A stretch of 64,000 nt of DNA, from NCBI RefSeq assembly GCF_036227605.1, contig NZ_CP109487.1, forward strand, positions 4,965,501 through 5,029,500. Direction: 5' to 3'. Made by a program: the position numbers and the translations under genes. This stretch comes from Streptomyces sp. NBC_01439. GTDB lineage: Bacteria > Actinomycetota > Actinomycetes > Streptomycetales > Streptomycetaceae. Shown in pieces: positions 43,311 through 52,137 of the stretch; the stretch's first letter is position 1, and each line of letters begins with the position of its first letter. Below the pieces are notes generated by a model. It worked only from the letters and a program-made list of their open reading frames with translations. It did no database searches and was not told the DNA's origin.

Positions 43311-44760
43311 CTAGTAGGGCTTGGTCAGGTTGGGGTTGGTGTGGGTATGCCGCGGTGGCAGGTGGGGCATGCGCCGGTCCATGTCGCGAGGAGGGTTTGT
43401 AGCTCGCGGACGACTTGGTAGAGGCTCAGGCCGGCGCCATGTCTTTTGGGGCTCTGGCCAGTCGTTGCAGGGTGCAGAAGGCGTGGGCGACGGATACGAG
43501 GGTGACGTGGTGGTGCCATCCGTTCCAGGTGCGTCCCTCGAAGTGGGCAAGTCCCAGGGCCTGTTTCATCTCGCGGTAGTCGTGCTCGATGCGCCAGCGG
43601 AGCTTGGCCAGGCGGACCAGGGTGGTCAGCGGGGTGTCGGCGGGCAGGTCGGAGAGCCAGAACTGAACGGGTTCGCCCTGGTCGGCCGGCCACTCGGCCA
43701 GCAGCCAGCATGCGGGCAGTTCCGGGCCCTCGACCGTGTGGCGGACCTCGCGACCGGCAGGCCGGATCCGCAAGGCCACGAACCGCGAGTACATCCGCTT
43801 GAAGCCGCTGCGGCCGGTGCCGGGCCGGGAGCCCTCACGCCATTGCACTGGCTTCGCCGTCTTCCGGCCGGCCGCGATGACCAGCTGTTTCACCGACTGC
43901 GGCTTGTCCGGGTACTTCGCCACGGGTGGCCGTCCGTTCCCGGAGTAGGGCTCGGTCACCGGCACGGCTTCGCCGGGCTGGGCCGAGAGGGTGGTGGAGA
44001 TCCCCACCATGTAGTTGAGGCCGCGGGCCTGCAGGCCGTGCCGGAATGCCGCCGCGTCTCCGTATCCGGCGTCCGCGACGGCCAGCGGCACCTCGATGCC
44101 CCACGAGCGGGTCTCATCCAGCATGTCCAGGGCCAGCTGCCATTTCTCCACATGCCCGGTGTCGTCGGGAATGCCGCAGGCGGTGCGGCGGGCGACCTTG
44201 GCCGGGTCCGCCTTCGGCGAGGCGGGGTCCCAGGCCTCGGGCTGGAACAGCCGCCAGTTGACCGCCACCGAGGCGTGGTCCGAGGCCAGGTGCAGGGAGA
44301 CGCCCACCTGGCAGTTGGTGACCTTGCCCGCAGTGCCGGTGTACTGCCGCGAGACACACGCCGAGGCATTGCCGTCCTTGAGGAAGCCGGTGTCATCGAA
44401 GATCAGCACGGTGGGCCGGATCGCCTTCTCCATGCTCCAGGCCAGCCGGGCCCGCACATGCGCGGGGTCCCACGGGCTGGTGGTGATGAAGTGGGCCAGG
44501 GCCTGACGGTTCCCGTCCTCGCCCAGCCGGGCGGCCATCGGCTCGACCGACTTGCGCTGCCCGTCCGTGAGCAGGCCCCGCAGGTAAACCCGCCCCCACC
44601 GACGCTGATCCTTACGCGCGAACGGCTCGAAAACCTCCGCCGCGAAGTCCTCCAACTCGCCACGTACAGCTGCAATTTCCTCCGGCGTCACACGTCTTGA
44701 ACGACTCACCGAGCCCTTAGGACACGCAACACCAGCCCCAACCTGACCAAGCCCTACTAG
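43311..44760. mobile_element. IS701-family insertion sequence with CTAG target duplication
   Basis: A 1442-bp element (43315-44756) flanked by the 4-bp direct repeat CTAG (43311-43314 and 44757-44760). Terminal inverted repeats of about 28 bp start TAGGGCTTGGTCAGGTTGGG and differ at one position (43315-43342; 44729-44756). CTAG/YTAR targets and a single long transposase fit the IS701 family. The element sits between the convergent 3' ends of the rhomboid-like and response-regulator genes. Confidence 0.95.
43426..44709 (-). CDS. IS701-family transposase
   Basis: A 427-residue DDE transposase: VLIFDDTGFLKDG (first Asp) and PLAVADAGYGDAAAFR (second Asp), with WRIEHDYREMKQALGLAHF (Glu) near the C-terminus. 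The GTG start at 44709 is inside the right end. The gene stops at 43426, but a C_CCA_AAA slippery heptamer at 43450-43444 would shift into the -1 frame. That adds about 42 residues ending in a CPTC motif and stops at 43325 within the left repeat. The catalytic residues are intact, so the element may be active. Confidence 0.93.
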   Translation of the reverse strand: MSRSRRVTPEEIAAVRGELEDFAAEVFEPFARKDQRRWGRVYLRGLLTDGQRKSVEPMAARLGEDGNRQALAHFITTSPWDPAHVRARLAWSMEKAIRPTVLIFDDTGFLKDGNASACVSRQYTGTAGKVTNCQVGVSLHLASDHASVAVNWRLFQPEAWDPASPKADPAKVARRTACGIPDDTGHVEKWQLALDMLDETRSWGIEVPLAVADAGYGDAAAFRHGLQARGLNYMVGISTTLSAQPGEAVPVTEPYSGNGRPPVAKYPDKPQSVKQLVIAAGRKTAKPVQWREGSRPGTGRSGFKRMYSRFVALRIRPAGREVRHTVEGPELPACWLLAEWPADQGEPVQFWLSDLPADTPLTTLVRLAKLRWRIEHDYREMKQALGLAHFEGRTWNGWHHHVTLVSVAHAFCTLQRLARAPKDMAPA

Positions 44761-45413
44761 TCGGCCTCAGCCTCCGGCTCCGCTTTGGCGATGCCGTGCT
44801 CCCAGGCCCAGGCAGCGATTCCCACCCGGTTGCGGGCCCCCAGCTTGGCCTGGACGTTCGCGATGTGGGTCTTTGCCGTCCCCGCGCTGATGAACAGTTC
44901 CGCGCCGATCTCGGCGTTGGTGAGCCCCCGCGCCACCAGGCGCACGATGTCCACCTCCCGCTCCGTCAGCGGATGCGCCGAGGGCCGGGCGACCGGACCT
45001 TCCTGCGTCAGCCGGCTCAGCAGCCGCACCGTGATCTGCGGACTGATCAGCGTGTCCCCCGCCATCGCCGCCCGCACCCCCTCGATCAGCAGTGCCGGCC
45101 CGGACCGCTTCAGCAAGAAGCCGCAGGCGCCGTTGCGGAGCGCCGTGTGCACGTATTCGTCCAAGTCGAAGGTGGTCACCACCACCACGCGCGTCTGCGG
45201 CGCCAGCAGCCGGGTCACCTCCAGCCCATCGAGCCGAGGCATTCGGATGTCCGCCAGCACCACATCGGGCCGAAGTTCCCTCGCCAGCGCCACCGCGCTC
45301 TCCCCGTCCGCGGCCTCCCCCACCACGGTCATGTCCGGCTGTGAATCAAGGATCAGCCGGAAACCGCTACGGATGTCCTCTTGGTCGTCGGCTATCAGGA
45401 TGCGTGTGGTCAC
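44757..45413 (-). CDS. NarL/LuxR-type response regulator
   Basis: A 218-residue regulator: a receiver domain (LIADDQEDIRSGFRLIL; phospho-acceptor Asp in DVVLADIRMPRLDGLE, about residue 55) and a C-terminal LuxR-type HTH (LTEREVDIVRLVARGLTNAE, about residues 150-169). The TAG stop lies exactly in the CTAG target duplicated by the IS, so the coding sequence is intact. The GTG start is 10 bp after the kinase stop (45424), so the two are co-transcribed with the kinase first. Confidence 0.94.
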   Translation of the reverse strand: MTTRILIADDQEDIRSGFRLILDSQPDMTVVGEAADGESAVALARELRPDVVLADIRMPRLDGLEVTRLLAPQTRVVVVTTFDLDEYVHTALRNGACGFLLKRSGPALLIEGVRAAMAGDTLISPQITVRLLSRLTQEGPVARPSAHPLTEREVDIVRLVARGLTNAEIGAELFISAGTAKTHIANVQAKLGARNRVGIAAWAWEHGIAKAEPEAEAD

Positions 45414-45423
45414 GCCGCCATGA

Positions 45424-46419
45424 TCACCCGAGGGTGGGTCCCTGTGCCGGGAAGACGGCGCAAACCCGCCACCCGCCGTCGGCGCTCGGGCCGGCCCGCA
45501 GCGTCCCGCCCGCCGCCTCCACCCTGCCGCGCAGACCGGCCAGCCCGGTTCCACCCCGCCGCCGCAGCCCCAGTCCCCGTAGTCCGCCCGCGCCCCTGGC
45601 CGGCGCGGAGTTGGCCACGCTCAGCTCGATTCCCTCAGCGGCCCGGTACAGGCGCACCCGTACGACCGCCGCCCCGGGCGCGTGCCGGCGTACGTTCGTC
45701 AAGGCCTCCACGGCCACCCGGTAGGCGGTGGTGTCCGCTTCTCGTGACAACTCGCGGGCCGCTGCTGGATCGGCCTCCAGCACCCCACCCTCGAACCGTC
45801 CTACCAGCGAAGGTAGTTCCGAGGTCCCCGGGACCGAGGCGGAACGCGCACCGGCCGCCTCCCGCAGTGCGTGCACCGTCCGGTCCATAGAGGCGAGCGC
45901 GCCGAGCCCGGCCGCCTCGATCCGCTCCAGCGCGCGGACCGCTTGCTCGGGGTCCTTGTCCGCCACGAACCTGGCCGCCTGGGCCTGCACCACGATGGCG
46001 CTTACGTCGTGCGCCACGAAGTCGTGCAGATCCCGCGCCAGTTCCAGTTGCTGGTCACGCCGGCCGTCCCGGACGGCCCGGCGCATCCGGCTCGCCTGAC
46101 GGCGCAGATATCCCCCGGCCGCCAGGGCCCCGAGAGCGGGCACCGCCCAGAACGCCGCAGCTCCACAGGCCTCCAGCCACGACGCCGTCCCCCACATCAG
46201 CGGTACCGGCCACAACGCGACGGCCGTGACGCCCAGCGAGGCCGCGACGGCCCCCGAGCGCACCGGGGACCAGCGGGCCACCAGGGCCAGCAGCGGCAGC
46301 AGTAGCCCCACCCAGACGAGCAACCACGCCGGGGGCGCGCCCAGGAACACCGCGAGGAGGCCGCCGATGCCAGCAAGGGCCAGCAACGGGGCGTACGCGG
46401 TACGGAGGTTGGCGGTCAT
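45424..46419 (-). CDS. Membrane sensor histidine kinase (NarL-type partner)
   Basis: A 331-residue kinase with about four N-terminal TM segments (1-105) and no obvious extracellular sensor. The HisKA_3 dimerisation box LELARDLHDFVAHDVSAIVV has the phospho-accepting His at about residue 131. The HATPase N-box is YRVAVEALTNVRRHAPGA, and GLGLRRRGGTGLAGLRGRVEA is the G-region. It should phosphorylate the response regulator immediately downstream. It is divergent from a small membrane protein, with an inverted repeat in the shared promoter region. The signal is unknown. Confidence 0.93.
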   Translation of the reverse strand: MTANLRTAYAPLLALAGIGGLLAVFLGAPPAWLLVWVGLLLPLLALVARWSPVRSGAVAASLGVTAVALWPVPLMWGTASWLEACGAAAFWAVPALGALAAGGYLRRQASRMRRAVRDGRRDQQLELARDLHDFVAHDVSAIVVQAQAARFVADKDPEQAVRALERIEAAGLGALASMDRTVHALREAAGARSASVPGTSELPSLVGRFEGGVLEADPAAARELSREADTTAYRVAVEALTNVRRHAPGAAVVRVRLYRAAEGIELSVANSAPARGAGGLRGLGLRRRGGTGLAGLRGRVEAAGGTLRAGPSADGGWRVCAVFPAQGPTLG

Positions 46420-46451
46420 GGCTCGACCCTACGATCGCGCCCCGGGACCGG

Positions 46452-46517
46452 CCATCCGCCGATCGGCAGAGCAGTACGGACATGACAGGACCCACCGGCC
46501 TGCCGATCGGCGGATGG
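46452..46517. promoter_or_regulatory. Paired palindromes in the kinase/membrane-protein divergent promoter
   Basis: A perfect 17-bp inverted repeat (46452-46468 with 46501-46517), each arm containing the palindrome GCCGATCGGC (46458-46467 and 46502-46511). The sites are 44 bp apart (about four turns), right between divergent genes, as for a response-regulator binding pair. Confidence 0.65.
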
Positions 46518-46582
46518 TTCCGAAGGCCCCGTCCGACCAGGCTTGAGTCAGCAACCAGAAGCCCCTGAAAAGGACTTGTCAG

Positions 46583-47125
46583 ATGACTTCCCACACCGTG
46601 GTTCGTGCCCCGCACACCGTGCCCGGAGTCTCCCCACGGCTTCGCCTGCTCGCCCGGCTCACCTCGCTGACCGTGCTTCCCAGCTGCCTGTGGCGGCTGG
46701 CGATCGCGGTCGGCATTCCCATGGGCTGGGGACCGGGCAGCGACCTGCACCACTCGTACTACCCGGGTACCGCGTCCCTGGTCCTCGTCTTCGTCTGCGT
46801 CCTGCAGGAGTGCCTCGGCCTGTTGAGCCTCGGTATGGTCCAGCGCTGGGGCGAGGAGCTGCCCGGCTGGATTCCCGTGCTGGGCGGAGGCCGGATCCAC
46901 CCCCTGGTGGCGGTCGTTCCCGCGTCGCTGGGCGCGATCGCGCTCACCGGCATCACGGTCCTTGGTGCCTGGACCTGGAGCGAGACCAACGCCGCGAATC
47001 CCGATGCGCCGACCGGACTCGCCCTCCGGATCTTCGACCTCTCCTACGCGCCGCTGTTGCTCTGGGGCCCGCTGCTGGGCATCCTCACCGTCGCCTACTG
47101 GCGCCGCCGCCGCATCCACGGCTGA
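46583..47125 (+). CDS. Membrane protein divergent from the two-component system
   Basis: A 180-residue protein with about four TM segments (about 24-48, 62-84, 105-130, 150-172) and a short Arg-rich C-terminus (WRRRRIHG). It is not recognised as a transporter or enzyme. Its divergent position, sharing a regulatory region with the kinase-regulator pair, makes it the likely target. AAAAGGAC precedes the ATG. It is followed by a hairpin shared with the convergent HAD gene. Confidence 0.75.
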   Translation: MTSHTVVRAPHTVPGVSPRLRLLARLTSLTVLPSCLWRLAIAVGIPMGWGPGSDLHHSYYPGTASLVLVFVCVLQECLGLLSLGMVQRWGEELPGWIPVLGGGRIHPLVAVVPASLGAIALTGITVLGAWTWSETNAANPDAPTGLALRIFDLSYAPLLLWGPLLGILTVAYWRRRRIHG

Positions 47126-47190
47126 TGCACGAAAATTCGCTGGTAAGGGACCTGCGCCAGGTGCAGAGTGAGTCGTGCGGGGAGCAACAA

Positions 47191-47246
47191 AAGGTCCGGG
47201 GCAGCCACTTCGAGCGCGCCTTGCGGCGCGGGCCGTCCCGGACCTT
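47191..47246. terminator. Bidirectional hairpin between membrane protein and HAD genes
   Basis: AAGGTCCGGG (47191-47200) pairs with CCCGGACCTT (47237-47246), with a GCGCG hairpin in the loop. It lies between convergent stops. Confidence 0.75.
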
Positions 47247-47263
47247 CTCCTACGTCATGCGCG

Positions 47264-48076
47264 CTACGCGGCGCCCAGCAGACGCTCCAGCACCACCGCG
47301 ATGCCGTCCTCCTCGTTGGAGGTCGTCACCTCGTCGGCCACGGCCTTGAGCTCGGCGTGGGCATTGGCCATTGCCACCCCGTGCGCGGCCCAGCCGAACA
47401 TCGGGATGTCGTTGGGCATGTCACCAAAGGCGATCGTGTCCGCCGCCTTCACTTTCAGCCGGCGCGCGGCCAGCGACAGACCCGTGGCCTTGGTCAGACC
47501 CAGCGGCAGGATCTCGACGATGCCGGGCCCCGCCATGACGATGTCGACCAGGCTGCCCACGGTCTCCCGGGCCACCTTGACGAGCGCGTCGTCGTCCAGC
47601 TCCGGATGCTGGATGTAGAGCTTGTTCAGTGGAGCCGCCCAGAGTGCCTTGGCGTCCTCCAGGTAGAGGGCCGGGAGCCCTTCCTGTGCCTGGTACCCGG
47701 GCCCGAACAGTACTTCGCCGTCCACCCCGTCCCGGCTGGCCGCCAACGCCAGCGGGCCGATCTCGGCCTCCAGCTTCGAGAGCGCCAGACCGGCCAGCTG
47801 CCGGTCCAGCGTCACCGAGGTCAGCAGCCGGTGCGCACCCGCGTCATAGACCTGTGCGCCCTGCCCGCAGACCGCGATCCCCTTGTAGCCGAGATCGTCC
47901 AGTACGTGCCGGGTCCAGGGCACGGCGCGACCGGTGACGATGATGTGTGCCGCGCCCGCCGCGGTGGCCGCGACGAGCGCTTCACGGGTGCGTTCCGAGA
48001 CCGAGTCGTCGCCACGCAGCAGCGTGCCGTCGAGATCGGTCGCGACGAGCTTGTACGGGAACGGGGCCGGGCTCAC
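47264..48076 (-). CDS. HAD-superfamily phosphatase, Cof type
   Basis: A 270-residue HAD phosphatase: [20 protein letters not shown] (motif I), [10 protein letters not shown] (motif II) and [15 protein letters not shown] (motif IV). It resembles the HAD protein at 25661-26548. The GTG start overlaps the serS stop (GTGA, 48073-48076), so it is translated after serS. Why it is coupled to serS is unknown; it may remove a toxic phosphorylated metabolite. Confidence 0.93.
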   Translation of the reverse strand: MSPAPFPYKLVATDLDGTLLRGDDSVSERTREALVAATAAGAAHIIVTGRAVPWTRHVLDDLGYKGIAVCGQGAQVYDAGAHRLLTSVTLDRQLAGLALSKLEAEIGPLALAASRDGVDGEVLFGPGYQAQEGLPALYLEDAKALWAAPLNKLYIQHPELDDDALVKVARETVGSLVDIVMAGPGIVEILPLGLTKATGLSLAARRLKVKAADTIAFGDMPNDIPMFGWAAHGVAMANAHAELKAVADEVTTSNEEDGIAVVLERLLGAA

Positions 48077-49350
48077 TTGGCGATCGGCTCCAGGACCTCG
48101 CGGCCGCCGAGGTAGGGACGGAGGGCCTGGGGCACCCGTACCGAACCGTCGGCCTGCTGGTGGTTCTCGAGGATCGCGACGATCGTGCGCGGTACGGCGC
48201 ACAGCGTGCCGTTCAGCGTCGACAACGGCTGGGTCTTCTTGCCGTCGCGGTAGCGGATCGACAGGCGGCGGGCCTGGAAGCTGTCGCAGTTCGAGGCGGA
48301 GGTCAGCTCGCGGTACTTGCCCTGGGTGGGGATCCACGCCTCGCAGTCGAACTTGCGCGAGGCGGAGGCGCCCAGGTCACCGGTGGCGACATCGATCACC
48401 TGGAACGGCAGCTCCAGGCTGGTCAGCCACTGCTTCTCCCACTCCAGGAGCCGCTGGTGCTCGGCCTCGGCGTCTTCCGGCGCGACGTACGAGAACATCT
48501 CGACCTTGTCGAACTGGTGGACGCGGAAGATGCCGCGGGTGTCCTTGCCGTACGTACCGGCCTCGCGGCGGAAGCACGGGGAGAAGCCGGCGTACCGCAG
48601 GGGCAGCTTCTCGGCGTCGATGATTTCGTCCATGTGGTACGCGGCGAGGGGGACCTCGGAGGTACCCACCAGGTAGAAGTCGTCCTTCTCCAGGTGGTAC
48701 ACGTTCTCGGCGGCCTGGCCGAGGAAGCCGGTGCCCTCCATGGCGCGCGGGCGGACCAGTGCCGGGGTCAGCATCGGGATGAAGCCGGCCTCGGTGGCCT
48801 GGGCGATGGCCGCGTTGACCAGCGCCAGTTCCAGCAGGGCGCCCACGCCGGTCAGGTAGTAGAAGCGCGAGCCGGAGACCTTGGCGCCGCGCTCGACGTC
48901 GATGGCGCCCAGCAGTTCACCGAGCTCCAGGTGGTCCTTGGGCTCGAAGCCCTCGGTGGCGAAGTCGCGGATGGTGCCGTGCGTCTCCAGGACGGTGAAG
49001 TCCTCTTCGCCGCCGACCGGGACGTCCTCGTGGACGATGTTGCCGAGTTGGAGGAGGAGCTGCTTGGCGGCCTCGTCGGCCTCGTTCTGCTCGGCCTCGG
49101 CGGCCTTGACGTCCTGCTTGAGCTGCTCGGCCTTCTTCAGCAGCTCGGCCCGCTCTTCGGGAGAGGCTTTGGAGACGAGCTTGCCGAGGGACTTCTGCTC
49201 ATTGCGCAGTTCGTCGAAGCGCATGCCGGAGGACCTGCGGCGCTCGTCGGCGGAGAGCAGCGCGTCGACGAGTTCGACGTCCTCTCCACGGGCGCGCTGC
49301 GAGGCGCGGACACGGTCAGGGTCTTCACGGAGCAGCCGGAGGTCAATCAC
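48073..49350 (-). CDS. serS: Seryl-tRNA synthetase
   Basis: A 425-residue class-II synthetase that charges tRNA-Ser (and tRNA-Sec where present). The N-terminal coiled coil (about 35-110, lysine/glutamate-rich) grips the long variable arm. Class-II motif 2 is seen as [20 protein letters not shown], and motif 3 as [18 protein letters not shown]. The GTG start at 49350 gives [15 protein letters not shown], the standard N-terminus. It is first of the serS-HAD pair. A single serS is usual, so it is presumably essential. Confidence 0.98.
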   Translation of the reverse strand: MIDLRLLREDPDRVRASQRARGEDVELVDALLSADERRRSSGMRFDELRNEQKSLGKLVSKASPEERAELLKKAEQLKQDVKAAEAEQNEADEAAKQLLLQLGNIVHEDVPVGGEEDFTVLETHGTIRDFATEGFEPKDHLELGELLGAIDVERGAKVSGSRFYYLTGVGALLELALVNAAIAQATEAGFIPMLTPALVRPRAMEGTGFLGQAAENVYHLEKDDFYLVGTSEVPLAAYHMDEIIDAEKLPLRYAGFSPCFRREAGTYGKDTRGIFRVHQFDKVEMFSYVAPEDAEAEHQRLLEWEKQWLTSLELPFQVIDVATGDLGASASRKFDCEAWIPTQGKYRELTSASNCDSFQARRLSIRYRDGKKTQPLSTLNGTLCAVPRTIVAILENHQQADGSVRVPQALRPYLGGREVLEPIAK

Positions 49351-49876
49351 CCCTCCAGGCTACCGGGCTGGGCTTCTTCGGATCACACCGATATCACGCT
49401 GCGTGTCATTATGTCCCAATTGCAACGAATGGATAAGTCTTGGCGACTGACCGGAAGTGGCGCTTCTCGGAGCGTCAATAAAAGCGGTCCCATTCCCCGA
49501 AATGGGGCGGAATGTTGGCGGTCGGGCTGGCTCTGAGCAGGACTGGAGGGGCTTCTTGTCCACAGGAATTGCCGCCGCCTGCATCTTATCCACAGGCTGT
49601 GTGCCGCCTCTGTGGACACAGGAATAGATCATTCCTGATCGGTGGATGGGCAGGGTGAATCAGGGTTCAAACCACCCTCACACACTCATTCGGGTGGGAA
49701 TGACTCGCCCCAAAGGGTTGATCGGCGATGCGGGGGTGACACCGTTCACCTCCCGCTCCCCAGAGCGAAACCTGAGTCTCCCGGGCGATTTGTCGACCTT
49801 GTCATGCCACTCTGTCGACTTGTCCCCAGGTCCCCATCTTCGCCTGTGGATAACTCTGTGGATAGTGGACGACGTC
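49351..49876. other. Intergenic region with a DnaA-box cluster between serS and pheA
   Basis: No gene is seen in these 526 bases, which are AT-richer than the flanks. They contain a consensus DnaA box TTGTCCACA (49556-49564) and two TTATCCACA boxes (49586-49594; 49845-49853 on the minus strand). One-mismatch boxes lie at 49611-49619, 49820-49828 and 49857-49865. They must also hold the leftward serS promoter and the pheA 3' end. Confidence 0.75.
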
Positions 49877-50812
49877 CTACGCCCGCCCGTCGAGGCAACG
49901 CCCCAGCCAGTCGGAGGCAGCCGTGAAGTCACCGTCGGAAGTCCCGGGCCGAGGAGTCCGGACATCACTCTGAGCAACACCGGCCCGCGGGTAAGACCCG
50001 AGGAAGCGGACCTGGGGGCAGGTCCGCTTGAGGCCCATGAGCGCCTCGCTGACCCGCCGGTCGGAGATGTGGCCCTCGGCGTCGACGGCGAAGCAGTAGT
50101 TGCCGATGCCCTGTCCGGTCGGACGGGACTGGATCAGCATCAGGTTCACCCCCCGGACCGCGAACTCCTGGAGGAGCTCCAGCAGCGCACCGGGGTGGTC
50201 GTCGCCGAGCCACAGCACGACGGAGGTCTTGTCCGCGCCGGTCGGCGCGGCCGGTCGGGCGGGGCGTCCCACCAGCACGAACCGGGTCTCGGCGTTCTCC
50301 GCATCGTGGATCTCGGTCACCAGCGGGACCAGCCCGTAGGTGGCGGCGGCGAACTCGCCCGCGAAGGCGGCGTCGAAGCGGCCCTCCTGGACCAGCCGGG
50401 CGCCGTCGGCGTTCGAGGCGGCCGACTCCCACACCGCGTCGGGCAGGTTCGCCCGCAGCCAGTTGCGTACCTGCGGCTGGGCGACCGGATGCCCGGTGAC
50501 GGTCTTGACGTCCGACAGGGCCGTCCCGGGCCGCACGAGCAGCGCGAAGGTGATGGGCAGCAGCACCTCGCGGTAGATCATCAGCGGTTCGCCCGAGGCC
50601 AGCTCGTCGAGGGTGGCGGTGACCCCGCCCTCCACCGAGTTCTCGATCGGGACGAGGGCAGCGGCCGCCTCACCGTTGCGCACGGCGTCCAGGGCGGCCG
50701 GGACCGACACCATCGGGACGAGTTCCCGGGTCGCGGCTTCCGGCAGGGTGCGCAGGGCGGCCTCGGTGAAGGTGCCCTCGGGACCGAGATACGTGAAGCG
50801 GGTGGCTGACAT
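49877..50812 (-). CDS. pheA: Prephenate dehydratase
   Basis: A 311-residue monofunctional enzyme of the phenylalanine branch, converting prephenate to phenylpyruvate. The catalytic domain opens with YLGPEGTFTEAAL and has LVPIENSVEGGV and an AAS/TRF region (ENAETRFVLVG). The C-terminal ACT domain (about 205-280) contains the Phe-binding NLMLIQSRPTGQG motif and YCFAVD. A tail of about 40 residues follows the ACT domain. It is well separated from serS by the DnaA-box region. Confidence 0.96.
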   Translation of the reverse strand: MSATRFTYLGPEGTFTEAALRTLPEAATRELVPMVSVPAALDAVRNGEAAAALVPIENSVEGGVTATLDELASGEPLMIYREVLLPITFALLVRPGTALSDVKTVTGHPVAQPQVRNWLRANLPDAVWESAASNADGARLVQEGRFDAAFAGEFAAATYGLVPLVTEIHDAENAETRFVLVGRPARPAAPTGADKTSVVLWLGDDHPGALLELLQEFAVRGVNLMLIQSRPTGQGIGNYCFAVDAEGHISDRRVSEALMGLKRTCPQVRFLGSYPRAGVAQSDVRTPRPGTSDGDFTAASDWLGRCLDGRA

Positions 50813-50854
50813 GCGATCAGCCTAATGCCGGGGTGCCGACCGCCGGGTCGCTGT

Positions 50855-52132
50855 TCATCCTTCGAGCAGCCGCTGCCCCACGTACTCTCCGCTGCGGGGG
50901 CCGGGCGGAACCGCGTACAGCCCGCTGGACTCGTGCCGGATGAACGTCGACAGCGCGTCGCCGCGGTCGAGCTTGCGCTGTACGGGCACGAATCCGCGCA
51001 GCGGATCAGCCTGCCAGCAGACGAAGAGGAGCCCCGCGTCGGGGGCGCCGTCCGGGCCGATTCCGTCGTAGAAGGAGAAGGGACGCCGTAGCATGGCGGC
51101 CCCGCCGTTCTGTTCGGGGGCGGAGATCCGGGCGTGGGCGTTGGCCGGGATCACGGGCTTCCCATCGGCGCCGAGCTTGTCGAGCGCCATTTCGGTGGTC
51201 TCGCTGCCACCGGTAAGAGGGGCGCCGGTGGCCTTCGTGCGGCCGATGACCTGCTCCTGTTGGGCGAGGGACTGCTTGTCCCAGTCGTCGAGGAGCATGC
51301 GGATGCGCCGGACGACGGCGTACGAGCCCCCGGCCATCCAAGCGTGCTCGGCGGGGCCGGGGCCCGAGCCGGGAACGAAGATCCGCTTGTCGAAGTCGGG
51401 CTCCGCCGGCTTCGGGTTGCCGGTGCCGTCGATCTGGCCCATCAGGTTGCGGGCGGTCATCGGGCTGCTGGTGGCGCCTGGAGACCGGTTGAAGCCGTTC
51501 ATCTGCCAGCGGACGCGGGCGGCCTCCCCGGCGTCCTTGTGCAGGGCACGCAGGGCATGGAAGGCGACGAGGCCGTCGTTGGCGCCGATCTGGATCCACA
51601 GATCACCGTTGCTCAGCTGGGCGTCCAGCCGGTCCGAGGAGAAGTCCGGCAGCGGGTCGAGAGCAGCGGGGCGGCGGGCGGTGAGGCCGGTGCGCTCGAA
51701 GAAGGAGTGACCGAAGCCGAAGGTGACGGTGAGGGAGGACGGACCGGCGTCCAGGGCGATCCCGCTGTCGGATGACGAGGCCGGCTCGCCCGCCATCAGC
51801 CGCCGGGCGGTGTCGGACCAGCGCCGCAGCAGCGCGGCGGCCTCCGCGCGGCCCGCCCCGGCGGTGAGATCGAAGGCGATGAGGTGCCCCTTGGCCTGCA
51901 GCGGGGTGGTGATGCCGGCCTGGTGGTCTCCGTGGAAGGCCACTTGGGTGGCGCCCAGGGAGGCCAGACTGCCAGCGGCTCCCGGAGCGGAGCCGCTCCC
52001 GGAGCCGTCCAGAGCGGACTGCGCCAGGGCGCCGCCGGTGGCTCCGAGGGCGATCCCGACGGCGCCTGCGGCGCCGACGGTACCCAGCAGCCTGCGCCGG
52101 GAGATCTCGATGTCGGGGTTGCTCTCGGTCAC
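50855..52132 (-). CDS. dtpA: DtpA/EfeB-type Tat-exported dye-decolorising peroxidase
   Basis: A 425-residue haem peroxidase with a Tat signal: SRRRLLGTVGAAGAVGIALG (twin Arg). The DyP motif GxxDG is seen as MGQIDGTGNPKP, and the distal Asp/Arg and proximal His regions are present (PDFDKRIFVPGSG; HARISAPEQNGG). It reduces H2O2 outside the cell. In S. lividans the equivalent gene, in the same sco operon, is needed for maturation of the copper oxidase GlxA and for aerial growth. GTG at 52132 is six bases after the CopC-CopD stop. Confidence 0.93.
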   Translation of the reverse strand: MTESNPDIEISRRRLLGTVGAAGAVGIALGATGGALAQSALDGSGSGSAPGAAGSLASLGATQVAFHGDHQAGITTPLQAKGHLIAFDLTAGAGRAEAAALLRRWSDTARRLMAGEPASSSDSGIALDAGPSSLTVTFGFGHSFFERTGLTARRPAALDPLPDFSSDRLDAQLSNGDLWIQIGANDGLVAFHALRALHKDAGEAARVRWQMNGFNRSPGATSSPMTARNLMGQIDGTGNPKPAEPDFDKRIFVPGSGPGPAEHAWMAGGSYAVVRRIRMLLDDWDKQSLAQQEQVIGRTKATGAPLTGGSETTEMALDKLGADGKPVIPANAHARISAPEQNGGAAMLRRPFSFYDGIGPDGAPDAGLLFVCWQADPLRGFVPVQRKLDRGDALSTFIRHESSGLYAVPPGPRSGEYVGQRLLEG

Positions 52133-52137
52133 GCTGG

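Noticed and set aside
49655..49685. A GGGTTCAAACC stretch resembling a tRNA T-arm
   Set aside because: A 5-bp stem with a 7-base loop can be drawn, but the loop register does not fit TTCRANY, and no acceptor, D- or anticodon arm precedes it.
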